From: Lomentospora prolificans
Taxonomy: Eukaryota; Ascomycota; Sordariomycetes; Microascales; Microascaceae
Assembly (NCBI GenBank): GCA_029532625.1
Contig: JARFXM010000002.1
Location: 1,054,001 to 1,118,000, forward strand
Direction: 5' to 3'
Length of the DNA: 64,000 nucleotides
Shown piece after piece: positions 24,501-34,978 of the stretch (positions are counted from its first letter, which is position 1; the number at the start of each line of letters is the position of its first letter). The notes under the pieces are model-generated. The model saw only the letters and a program-made list of their open reading frames with translations. It searched no databases and had not been told where the DNA came from. The position numbers were made by a program, and so were the translations under genes.

Positions 24501-24863
24501 GAGTAGGCGCCCGCAATGTGACCAAGGTAACGCGGCTTCTATGGGTGTTTAGCAATCAACTGCTAGGGCCTATCTTCTCCTTTACAGCCTACAGGCGCCC
24601 CGTTCAGGATCCATCCTCGCGCGTAATACGAATATGGCAACTCGCTTTCGAAGCATTAAAACCGGGGGGCGGTTATGCGCCATTCCCTAGTCCAGGGTAT
24701 CTCTTCCTACGCGCGTATCTCGACACGGAGAACATGACGCAAGTGAAAAAATAAAACGCCAATGTACAGTGAGGAGGGTGTCGCACTCGTGACCAGCACG
24801 TCCAAAGGTGACTCAAGGCACCCCCGTGCTATATCCACGAAGTCCCAAGTGTCGTCCAAATTC
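21534..24863. other. Long gene-poor stretch upstream of the Myb gene
   Basis: 3.3 kb between the Myb start codon and the 3' end of the GT41 gene, both on the minus strand. It must include the Myb promoter. No translation in it looks like a known protein, and base composition is like the gene arm, so it is not RIP-decayed. Simple repeats occur near 23,774-23,828. I see no tRNA or other RNA gene. Confidence 0.45.
23774..23828 (+). repeat. Adjacent TC and CA microsatellites
   Basis: A (TC)n run of about 16 bp is followed directly by an imperfect (CA)n run of about 39 bp interrupted by AAA. It is a simple repeat in the gene-poor stretch upstream of the Myb gene, prone to length variation. Confidence 0.9.
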
Positions 24864-27800
24864 CTAAAGATGAATATCGCCGGTTTCGCCCAACACCCAT
24901 CTCCGCCAAGCTTCTTCGTATGCATACTCTAAATCGCTCACCCATCGCCGAGTGTTGAAAAGCGGACAAGTCCACCGGTGCTGATACAGAATCTGTCGAA
25001 TTTCGGCTAACCTTCCATGCCCAACACCGTAGCCGTGTGTGTCCGTTCGGTAAGACAGCCCCCTTGCGAGTCTAGTGGCTTTCTCTTCATAATCTTCATC
25101 GCTATCTGCGATCAGCTCGCGTGCTATCGCTACCCCTTGGTCCGTCTTCGGGAGAGCGCCCTTGAGGATCGAAGCGGCCATCCGCGAACACATCTTATAT
25201 GGGTAACGCGGCAGTGTAAGCAATGGCGTACTGGACCATAGGACATCGGCGGCTGTCGTATGGGCGTTGCATTCGGGGGTGTCTAAGAAAAGATCGCAGA
25301 CTCGAGCCCGTGAGATGTGCTGGTTTTTAGGTGCGACATCAGTGAAGATGATACGGCTGGCAACGTGTGCGCCAGCCCAAGCCATTGCAGTTCGTCTTAA
25401 ATTACTCTCGCCGAGCTCAGGAAATCTAAGAAGCCAAAGAACTGCCTTTGGGACCCGGGACAGTATCCTAAGCCACGAGCGGAAAGTAGTGGGGTCCATC
25501 TATGTAGAGTGTAAGGTGGGATTGATAACCACTTGGTTGGGGTGCAGGCTACCTACCTTGTAAAGCTGATTGAAATTTCCAAGAATGATGGCATCCTCTG
25601 GTAGGTCGGGGAATAGTGTCCGCCGCATGTTCCATCGGCGGCGTTGCTCGTCGTCCCATGTCTGGACTTCGCAATGGGCGTCTGAAGACTGCGCGTGGTC
25701 GCAACAGAAAAAAGTGTCCTTGCAGAAGATAATGTTCTCGGAATAAACCCAATCACCGGCCTCATCCTCATTATTATCTTGAAAAACGTCGACAGGATCT
25801 CTGTTTCGGCGGAAGGGCCTCAGCGTTTCAGAGGGTATGGCGGTCTGGTCTGCTAGGATATAATCGCACCACTCGGCCCCAAGCGTCCCAGCAAAGCCCA
25901 TGAATGACATCTGGATGGGTACTGGGCGCGCGGCGAATATTTCGTTCCGGGCCCCTCGAGTGTAGCCATTTAGATTGACTAGGATATGTATGCCGTCCTG
26001 TACGATTTGTTCGATGAGCTTGTCGGCTGACCAGCCACTAACATCACGGAAGACCGGAGCTTCCCGCTCAATTTTTTTTCGGTGAATTGAGTTATCGCTA
26101 GCTGTTGTGGCGTAACAGAATGCCTTCACTTTAGAAGGGTCATGGAAACCAAACACTGATTGCATCCTAGAAATGTATTAGTTTCGATTTAGAACGGTAT
26201 AGGTCGCTGAATAGACCAGGTCTAGAAAGGATATCCCTACAAATGCGCCAAAGGGTGGTTATTGAAGTCCGATGATACGTAGCCGACATTGAGGTTGGGG
26301 TTTGGTGGTGGCGGCGGCGGATAGACGGAGTCAGGGAGCCACGGGGACCGCAAGGTAGAGCAGGATATCCTCATTGCATTCCGCTGGGAGATCATGCGAA
26401 TGTCCCTGGCAGTCAGGGGATATGTGAATGTGTGGAACGGGAGCACAGTGGGCGCGGTTGGGACCGTTAGGGAAGGCGGGAGGCGTGGCCTAGGATATCC
26501 GCTTGGGGAATCGAACCCAAAGATATGTCTATCTCGATACCAAAGCCACATCATCGACCGGGTGATTCTTTCAATGAGCCGAACTAGGCGCGTGCCTTCC
26601 CAACGAGCTCTTGACCATTTCCACAACTCAGAACGAACTTTTGTCGTCAGTTCTTCCCCATCCGACGTGAGGAGCTGCGTTTGCGCAGCTATCATGGAGA
26701 TGGTCTCTTCTTGAATAGTGTTCCAGCCCCAGTTAGCCGCGTCATCTAATTGCCGGCGCACAATCTCAACAACTCGATGCATGAGGCCAGCTCCTTGTCC
26801 CCGGTCGAGAACATCTTGAAGCATACCATCGTCGTCAACGTGCCAACGATCGTATTTTCCCCCATCAAGCAAGACACCACCCCGCGCCCTCCAGTCACAT
26901 ACGGAATTGAGTGCCGAAGCTAGGCCGCACACAGCTTCCGCAAAGTCCGGGTTGGATCCCACAGCCCGCTTGTAGTACATGATGGCATCGCCGATTCGTC
27001 CTCGGTCCTTGACTGCATTAGCAAGATTGGTGAGGGCAATATCGAATGTACCGTCGCATGCCACGGCTTGCTCATACATTTGAATAGCAAGATCAAGCTG
27101 ACCGATGTCTTTAAGCAGGCTTCCAAGATTGGTATGTAAATGAACGTGCTTGGGGTCAATGCCGAGACCGTAATGGTAATACGCTAAAGCAAGTGATAGG
27201 CCACTTCCGGGAACAATGCCAGGGATGTTCGGGTGGAGATGAAGTTCGGGAGTTTCGCGTAGAATTGGAGTAGAAGCCTGCTGTATACTGGCGAGGAGAA
27301 TCCCGACGTTATTGGCCGTGGACGGGCTTTCTTGCAGCGATAGCGAGAGGTAATAAAGCGCGAGAATGTCCCCGACACCAAAGACTTGTTTGATACGCCC
27401 AACTGAAGAAGTACCGGCTGACATAGCATCCTGGAATATTTTGGCTAGTGAGAGAAGGGAGTTGCTGGTTGTTTGTATAGCTGCCCTCTTTGGACTGCCC
27501 TCGGGCACGAAGCGAAGCCCAGGTAGTTCACCGGAGGTCGGAAAGACCAGCCGAGCTGTGTGGCGCGCGCGGTGGGGGGGCAGGAGCAAAGGAGGGTTTT
27601 CAACAGGCCCAGAGCTAAGCTTTCCTGATTTTGCAACATCTGGCGCAAGGACGCATTGTATTTCCCGTACAAGATGGTTAATACAACTCATCCTCCGATC
27701 GGTGCTAATGAGTACGGCTTCTTCAAAAGCCTCTGCCGCCCCACTTACGTTCTTAAGGCTGTAGAGCATGGTGCCTTTGGCATGTATCAGAGCTAGCATT

Positions 27801-29669
27801 CTGCCATTGTCGGCACCAGGAATAGAATAGCCACTTGTGCCAAAGCCGGAAGGGTCAGAGTCACCAGAGTTGGAAGACGATGCTTCGTTAGTGGTCCATC
27901 GGGATTCAGTCGTAGGCACGTTGGAGCAACCGAAATTGTTGTCCTGGAAGCTTCGGTGCGAAGACGCCATGCAGTTAGTAGCCAGCGCCTCTTGGACGTA
28001 CTGGATGATATCGACAGCTTCCTTGCTTCTTCTTTTGTATAGGAGACCAACTAAATGCTCAACAGCTTCCAAGCACTGGGGTTGAAGCTTTATTGCGGCT
28101 AACCAGTATTTCTCAGCGTCAGCCTGCCTGTTAAGGCCATATAGGCTTGCTGCTACATTGAGTAGAGCCTCAAGATTGCTGCTTCGTGTCAGATGAGCGT
28201 ATATAAGTCGACAGGTCTTGCGATGGTTGACAGTACCTTGGATCAATTTTAACTACTTTAGAGAACCATTCCAGAGCGTGCTCGTAATCGTCTAAACCAT
28301 AGTATAAACAGCCTCCAAGGAGGATCCCATCAACCCAGGTCCAGCTACTCTGCTCGCAGAGATGGAGAAGCATTTCTAAGCAGCGCTGGGCCACTGATGC
28401 CATTGCATGAATTTTCTGCTCGGTTGTTGATAGTGCTAGATTTCCCGTTTGATGTAGGGCAACTGAGGGGAAATAGGCCGCCTGATTCAAAGGCAGAGAG
28501 CTGCTAGGTGGTTGGTCATGATTCAAGGCCTCGTAGTTTACTGGAAATTGTGGATTTACGCCAGTCATCATCCTGTGATGTGAAAGAGGTTGGTGGCCCA
28601 AGAGAGGCAACGTTCCTTTGTAGCTGGATAGGTGAGGAGGAAGGCGTACTTGGACCGAGACTTTTGGCAAATTGCCGGTACGAAATGCGGATTTCCCAGG
28701 GTGCCCCTGTCGGGTACTCTGTTGCGCAACCAGCTCCAAATAAATCGAATGAGCCTCAATCAGTACTTTCTGTCGGAAACGATGGGGACTAGACCTTATT
28801 GCATCTTCATACGGCATGCCTACTGATGGTCCCAAAGAAAGTGACGCCAGCTTGAGATGGGCCGACCGCATAGTCGTGTTGCTAGTAGTCGAGGGGCTAG
28901 GCGGAACGGGCTTATATGCTGCTGCCGGTGGTTGTGTGTTGCTATGCAGCGAAGAGGGGTGAGGTACACCATCAAATAGGCCTTCATAGTACTGGGCATC
29001 GTTTGTGTGAAGAGGATAAACTTCCACTCGAGGATATGCCGCGTTCAATGGGTAGGGTTGAGAGGTCAACGGCATGCCCGATACTGGATCACGGGGACAT
29101 GCTGATTGGTAACCAAAAGAGGGTAAAGTCGTATTAGACCCGTGGCAGTTTGAATCTATATGGGGCGCTCTTTGGATGGAGATAGATTCATGCTGAGCTT
29201 CTAATAGGAAATGGTGGATGACCGGGCTAGGCGGTTGTCGAGAGGCCTGGGTGTACAGTTCTCGAGTAGGTTTAGTTCCATGTTCCGTAGCTGGCCAAAC
29301 AGTGGCTCCCGGAACTATCACTTGCTTAAATGGCGGCGGTCTGTGGTTAAACATAGCGGGGGAACCATCGTAGCCGTCATCTATTGTGCCATTGGGCGTT
29401 TTCCGGCGTAGTTGATGTTCCGGCATTTCGAGCCTACCCTCAAGTGCCCTAGGGAACATCAATGGAGGGTTACGGGAAGCGATGACATGGCCTTGTCCTT
29501 GTCCGAGTCCAATCACACGAGCAGAATGTTGATGTTGCGGTACTCCAATCTCAGATGGAATGTGAACATGGCGATGAACATCAAGGGTGGTCGGATCCGG
29601 CGCTTCGATATCTCGTGGGAATGATACGGGCGGGGTGATTAAGCCATGGTGCATGATTCGGGGTTGCAT
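24864..29669 (-). CDS. TPR-containing GT41 glycosyltransferase (O-GlcNAc transferase/SPINDLY-like)
   Basis: Predicted protein O-glycosyltransferase acting on Ser/Thr of intracellular proteins. Minus-strand exons are 29669-28237, 28181-26241, 26166-25557 and 25499-24864, with introns of 55, 74 and 57 nt (GTACTG, GTAGGG, GTAGGT). The product is 1,539 aa. Residues 1-440 are disordered, rich in Pro, His and Ser. TPRs lie at about 460-540 (joined across intron 1 as KIDPSSNLEALLNVAASLYGL) and at 806-906. The GT41 N-domain has GYVSSDFNNHPLAHL (1111-1125). The C-domain has NFNQLYK, whose Lys1328 matches the UDP-contacting Lys of human OGT, and LDTPECNAHTTAADVLW with His1408, Thr1409, Thr1410 and Asp1413. 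The catalytic set looks complete. OGT and SPY (fucosyl) activities cannot be told apart by eye. Confidence 0.92.
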
Positions 29670-30722
29670 CGCTGCGAATACTGAAGGCTAAGGAGCGAGG
29701 TAGAGATGGAGACCAAGGACAATCGTTAGCAAATGAAGCGATCCTGTCATCGCCCGCTATGGACAGCATGGCCGACGGCGAATCGACCAGGCATCGGGGG
29801 CTATTAGCAGTTCGCAATGACAGCCAGGAAGTCGAGAAGTTCAAGCGGATGGAGTCGGCAGTGGAACCTCCAGATACTAAATTGCATTTGTCACACATCA
29901 AGTGTGACGATATCAAGCAACTGGCGACTATGTCGAGGTGCGACGGTGGTGGTCAAGACGAACTGCTCAGCATGAAACAGGAAGGTTGGGAGAGGTCTTG
30001 GTAGTTTTCGGACTTTTCGCGGATGATCTACTTGTCGAGTCGTACCTGCCCCGCAGGACCACCTGGGTATGTCTGGCGCAAGGACAAGTATTCCAGAATT
30101 CAGTGCCAAAGAGCAGACTAATCGAACCTTCCAGCCCCTCCCCGCCCAACTACTACTAAAAAAAGTGGGGAAAATGGGGACTATATTAACTGGAAAAGCT
30201 CACTGATACCCTTCGTATCTCGACCACGTTACAATACAACGAGCTCAGAGCTTAGCGAAGGGTTTCAGACAACATAAGATCAAATAAGCAAGTCGACCCC
30301 ATTGCAAGACCCCTAGCAACTTTTAACGATAGCTAGTAGAGTACAATGGCTTGGCATGATCGTTACGATAAAATGGGAAAACTAGCAGCAATCAAATGAC
30401 TAGCCACTCATTTGCTTGTAGCCCATGGAGATGGACCCTTGATAACCCACAAGCAGTACTTCATATCGAATACACGGGTCCAGGGTGAGTAAAGGGCCTA
30501 TCCTATCCGGTTCATCTTCCCTGATGCCAAAATTGAAATAACCCATTGATCATGGCATATTCCAGAGTGTAGGCAAGGGTACATTTCCCACGTTGGCACA
30601 GAAGGAAGCCGAGCCATTTTAAAGTTCGTTTCCCCAATTGTACTTCATCTCAATATAATTGTTTCAAGGCCATGTCCTCAAACTCCAGTCCACGTCAAAT
30701 GTCAAATGTGTGTTTTGAAAAA
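29670..30722. other. Intergenic region RPL12-GT41 gene
   Basis: About 1.05 kb between the RPL12 stop codon and the GT41 start codon, both genes on the minus strand. It holds the RPL12 3' UTR and the GT41 promoter. The part near 29,700-30,000 can be translated in the plus direction, but the product looks random. No RNA gene is recognised. Confidence 0.5.
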
Positions 30723-31509
30723 CTACTCATCGGGAACTAATCATTCAGGTGTTAGCATCAAAGTGTCGCGACGGGGTAGGTAACGGGGGTTGGGGGATAA
30801 AATACTGTCTATCTCGCCTGCCTCAATAGCATCACTGACAGCCTTGGGGCTCTTTCCATCTACCTGGCATCCCACGCTGAACGCAGTGCCAAGGATTTCC
30901 TTCACTGTTCCCTTGAGCTCTTTCGAGAAAGACTTATGCCTCATCGTTCGCGCGATCTCAATTATCTCGTCGAGGCTAACGGACTTATTGTGCTTGATGT
31001 TCTTCTCCTTCTTGCGATCGCGGGGAGGCTCCTTCAGGGCTCGAATAATCAACGAGGATGCAGTAGGAACAACGGAAACTGCCGCTTGACGGTTCTGGAT
31101 AGTGAGCTTTACGGTCACACGAAGACCTTTCTATGAAACGACGTCAATTAGCTGGAAAAGGATTCCTGCAAGGCCTAAACATCGGTGGAAATCTGCGACG
31201 TGAGCTCAAGGTTGGAATATTCGTACCCAGTCTCCTGTTGCCTTGGCAATATCTTCACCAATCTTCTTGGGCGACAATCCGAGAGGACCGATCTTGGGCG
31301 CCAGGGCGGAAGAGGCGCCGACCTCACCTCCAGTCGCGAGGAGGTAGCTGTCCATCTCGTTAGCAGAGACCACAATACCAGTGCCGTAGATTGAACGCAC
31401 ATGACTTTAACCTCGTTAGGATCGAACTTGGGAGCTAGAATATACGTAATATAAGTAATTAGAGCCGACTTCGAAATGTATTAGACATGAGTCCTGAAAA
31501 CTTACGCAT
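30723..31509 (-). CDS. RPL12: 60S ribosomal protein L12 (uL11)
   Basis: Protein of the GTPase-associated stalk base of the large ribosomal subunit. Five coding exons on the minus strand: 31509-31506, 31434-31401, 31347-31227, 31130-30806 and 30736-30723. The first coding exon is only ATGC; splicing (GTAAGT to CTAG) completes MPPKFDPNEVKV. Intron 2 starts GTGCGT and restores KVIYLLATGGEVGASSALAP. Intron 3 starts GTACGA and restores ATGDW-KGLRVTVKLT. Intron 4 (GTATTT, with a GCTAAC branch site) yields the conserved ending EAGEIDIPDE. The total is 165 aa, exactly the family length. Without the last splice the frame runs on into a false 21-residue tail. Intron richness is typical of ribosomal protein genes. 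Confidence 0.97.
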
Positions 31510-31915
31510 TTTTCCTGATTTCCCTGGTTCTCTTCTTGGGTTCGATCGAAAGAAGAATGAGAATGGATTTTCGAAATGTGCGGGATGATGTTTCCGCTAA
31601 ATGTGAAAAAAAAGCCCTACCTTAATGGTGTCAAAGGTGGAGCCCTTGCTTTTGTGAAGGATGTGGCAGCGAATAGAATTTTTTGAATTTCTTACTAATC
31701 AAGACCAAGGACACAGGGCCAACGAGCAGCTGCCGTGGCAGAACGGAGTGTATTCAGTAAAAATGGGAAGCTTCATGCCTAAAGGTCGAAGAAAGAACGC
31801 AATTCAATGGGTATGAACTTATGCTCCTTTTCCTGTCAATTGTATTCATCATCTATCTATATCATAGTCAAGAGTTGCCTTAAAAGGCGGAACTAGATGG
31901 ATGTACCGGAGTCCC
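31510..31915. promoter_or_regulatory. Promoter region of RPL12 and 3' flank of SEC23
   Basis: 406 bp between the RPL12 start and the SEC23 stop, both genes on the minus strand. On the minus strand near 31,605-31,620 a TAGGGCTTTTTTT motif resembles the AGCCCTA/telobox-like elements seen at fungal ribosomal protein genes. This is a similarity only, not a demonstrated site. Confidence 0.35.
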
Positions 31916-34579
31916 TCAACTTGTACCACTAACCGCCAGCCTGCGTAATTTGTATTAGTTAGTCATCACCATGGACCTCGATCAGGGTTACCTACTTCAT
32001 CAAATGCTCCATGAAAGTCTGGAGAGACACATCATCAGTAAATATGGTTTGCGCATTTTGCGCTCCAACTCCCCCATAGGCCCCTGACGTGTGAGTTGTT
32101 GACGGGTTAAGTTTGGAAAGTAGGAATCTAGCTTGTGAACCACCGGCGTCACAGACAATAAACCGGGGAAGCGGGAATCGGTCAGTAATGAGGTCCTAGT
32201 TTACCATCAGTTCAAGCGCTCGGAGACGAAGGCAAACCGTGGTTGGATTAACTCACCCTAGCATCCTCCTTCGGCTGCTCAAGTAAAGCGGCGAAGTTCT
32301 CATAACCTTCCTGATCCTGATAACCTGCTTTACGCCATTCCGCTATGGTCTCGCCATGGAAGATCAGGATATGGAAAAAGGTATCCAGGAGCAAGATATG
32401 AGTCGGCTGGATAGAGGTTGAATCCAGAAGTACCGGTCGCCCGCCGTCCTGGTCGAAGGTATACGAGTCTAACGTAGGTTGGATCATGACAAGGGAGTTG
32501 TTAACATCCTCATGGTTCAGAACATGTCTGTAAAACGCAGTTTCATCAGGTGAGTTGTTGAACACCTGGAGGAATTGGCTGCGTCGTAGATGAAACATAA
32601 ACTGGGGATAAAGGGTAAAATTCTTCTCCAAACGGAATGAGGTTGGGTCATCTTTGCGATAATCCGCGAACCTCGAACATAGCCGTATTAGCATTCTATC
32701 CACCCATCGAAGGACATCTGGCCCATCATCGACCTCAGCTTTGAAGACCGCTATTCTGGACATCAAAACGGCCGCTGCTTCCTGATCAAACGAGTGAGCG
32801 ATGGCCGGGTCGCCGGCTGGGCCGCTGAGTTTCCTGCTTATCGTCGTGACTCGTAAGTGAAATTGGCCGGAGGCATGTTGATAATAGGTAAGGAACTGGA
32901 TCATCCCGGCCTGCTGTGCTTGCTGATGGCCTGCCGGGCCCTGGTTGGCCACTTCAAAATACACACCGTAGCTCGAACTCGGGTCAATTCCACACATTTT
33001 CCATGCGCACGTGTTTCCAATACCGCATTCCGTTTCGCCGACCGAAGACGATTTCTTATTAAGAGATACGGCATGACCTATAAGGCCAGTCACTTTAAGT
33101 TCCTTGGTGGTTAGGACTTCCAACACGGCGTTGAAGCCCATCAGCAGATTGTCATCGCCGTCCTTCTCGAAGACGCGAACAAAGGACTGCTTGAACATTG
33201 ACGAAGTAAAGCTGTCGGTTAAAATCATATGGCCGCCGGTGGAATTGCAAAGGCCTTTCATTTCGAGCAAACCGACTTGGTCAAGACAACCGGCGAAAAT
33301 GTCAATAATATGCCCATTGTGGGCTGTTCGCTTAGCAAGGTTATCATAGAACTTACCAATGGTTAGAACTTTCTTACTGCTTAAGATGATAGTGGGGAAC
33401 ACTCACCTTGAGGGCCTTTTTGTAGTACTTAATATTATCGCGATCAATGTCGTGATGGGAGCGGATGGGCTCTCGAAGCTCAGGTCCAACAACCATCCCC
33501 GGCCCTTCTGTAGCAGGACCACCTGCAAAAAGCATAATCCTTCCACCCGCATTCTGGAATGAGGATTCCAAAAGACCAACAGCAACACTGAGTGCCACCC
33601 CGGTGCATCTAAGGCTCCGCCTGTCACCAGCCACCGGCCAGGGATCTTTTTGTAGCTGCTCGAGAGCCTTGGTGAGTTGGAACTCACATTGCTGGACAGG
33701 CAGGAGGAATCTGGAGGCAGGCCCAGCTGGCATTAACGCGCGCCCTTGCTGGGGTTGTTGCTGCTGTTGGATACCGGGGCGCATAGTAGGAGAGAGAAGT
33801 CCAAGCATCTCCTGCACTTGCTTCGCTGGGTAGTCTTTGCTACCACGGAAGACATAAGACTTGGCACATTCGGTGTAGCCTATTTCATGAACTTGAGTCT
33901 ATCGATAAAGTCAGCTAGCGAACGAGTCAAAGAGTAGCGGCGGCCAAACCATAGTCCCAAAAGTGATCAAGCCAACTAGGGCGTTCTCTGGTAGCAGACT
34001 AAGGCTCATCACCAAGGAATCCTTAAGGGCGGCAAGGCTATCCTCTTCTTGACACATATCGACAACATAGAGGAAGATAGGAGGCGCCGGTGCAGGTCTT
34101 GAAAGGCGGTACTCAATTGTCGTATTTGAGTTATGGAGCTCCGGAGGAATCGCATTAGCCGTAATGTCCTTGTAGTGAGGAGGTAGAGGGTTCCTCGATA
34201 AGCAGAATGGGCATATCCAGAGACGTGCACGAACATCCACCTGGCTTCGAGGAATTTAGTAGGTGCGGTGATGTCATGGATGATGGAGACGCTCACCAAA
34301 AGGGATTCAAGACAGCGCGGCAAGGCTGCTTGCAAGTGACTGGTTCGAACTGTAGGAGGGGCGTGTCCGGTTTCTCCTTCAACGGCGTATAAAGTGCGCC
34401 AATGGGAACGACAAGGCGGGATGCCTCCTACATAATCATTACAGTTATCATCTTAAATCGTCTGAATCGAACAACCACAACCATACCATTCGCGAGCTAG
34501 GAAAGACATTCCAGCTGAGACGAACGCCGTCTCGGTCCTCCACCTCGCTCCATTGTTCTTTCAGCGCTTCGAAATCCAT
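31916..34579 (-). CDS. SEC23: COPII coat subunit SEC23
   Basis: GTPase-activating protein for Sar1 in the inner COPII coat at ER exit sites. Seven minus-strand exons: 34579-34487, 34427-34297, 34244-33950, 33898-33407, 33351-32257, 32195-31996 and 31940-31916. Introns are 51-61 nt. The total is 776 aa, the usual length. It begins MDFEALKEQWSEVEDRDGVRLSWN. The zinc finger CKQPC to WICPFC is assembled across intron 2. The trunk/vWA-like domain (PIFLYVVDMCQEEDSL), the helical domain and the gelsolin-like domain (FPLPRFIVCDAGGSQARFLL) follow. The last coding exon is 25 nt and gives KLAVSGTS. A small Gln-rich insert (QQQQQPQQG) lies near residue 195. It shares a 399-bp divergent promoter with CCT7. 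Confidence 0.97.
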
Positions 34580-34978
34580 ACAGAATGTTTTTGAGACAAG
34601 TTTTCGGGAAGGGTTAGCGAGTATGAGGATCGTTGAAGGCCAAGGAGATAGAGGCTCGATGAAATTTCGAGATTCTGGTTTTGTGTCCACGAGTTGCCTT
34701 GGGTGTCCCAAAAAGGCGAGAAGCCAGATTGACCTGTGCGAATGGTGTCCAGCTCCGTTGTTAGCTGACTAATCCTCCCGGTGCAAAAGAGTGACCAAGT
34801 GCTTCACTTTTCTTTTTTTTTTTTCCTCTGTCTGCCTAGCACCAACAACTAGGATACAGCAAGCTGTTGCAAGATATTTCCAATCAGTCTTCACCACTTG
34901 TTATCAAGCTTATCATAGGTTGTAACACTCATCTTAAACGAGTAGTTTTGTTCTTAAACCCTCAGAAATCTCGGGAAG
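34580..34978. promoter_or_regulatory. Divergent promoter region SEC23/CCT7
   Basis: 399 bp between the two outward-facing start codons. A T-rich run lies at about 34,809-34,825. Both genes are constitutive housekeeping genes, so a shared nucleosome-free region is likely; no specific factor site can be called. Confidence 0.55.

Noticed and set aside
26495..26520. tRNA T-loop-like sequence on the minus strand (GGTTCGATTCC)
   Set aside because: Lies within the conserved GT41 coding sequence (FGFDSPSG) with no cloverleaf around it.
30741..30804. Alternative C-terminus of RPL12 by read-through
   Set aside because: The extra 21 residues are absent from the family, while splicing gives the conserved EIDIPDE ending and the exact family length of 165 aa.
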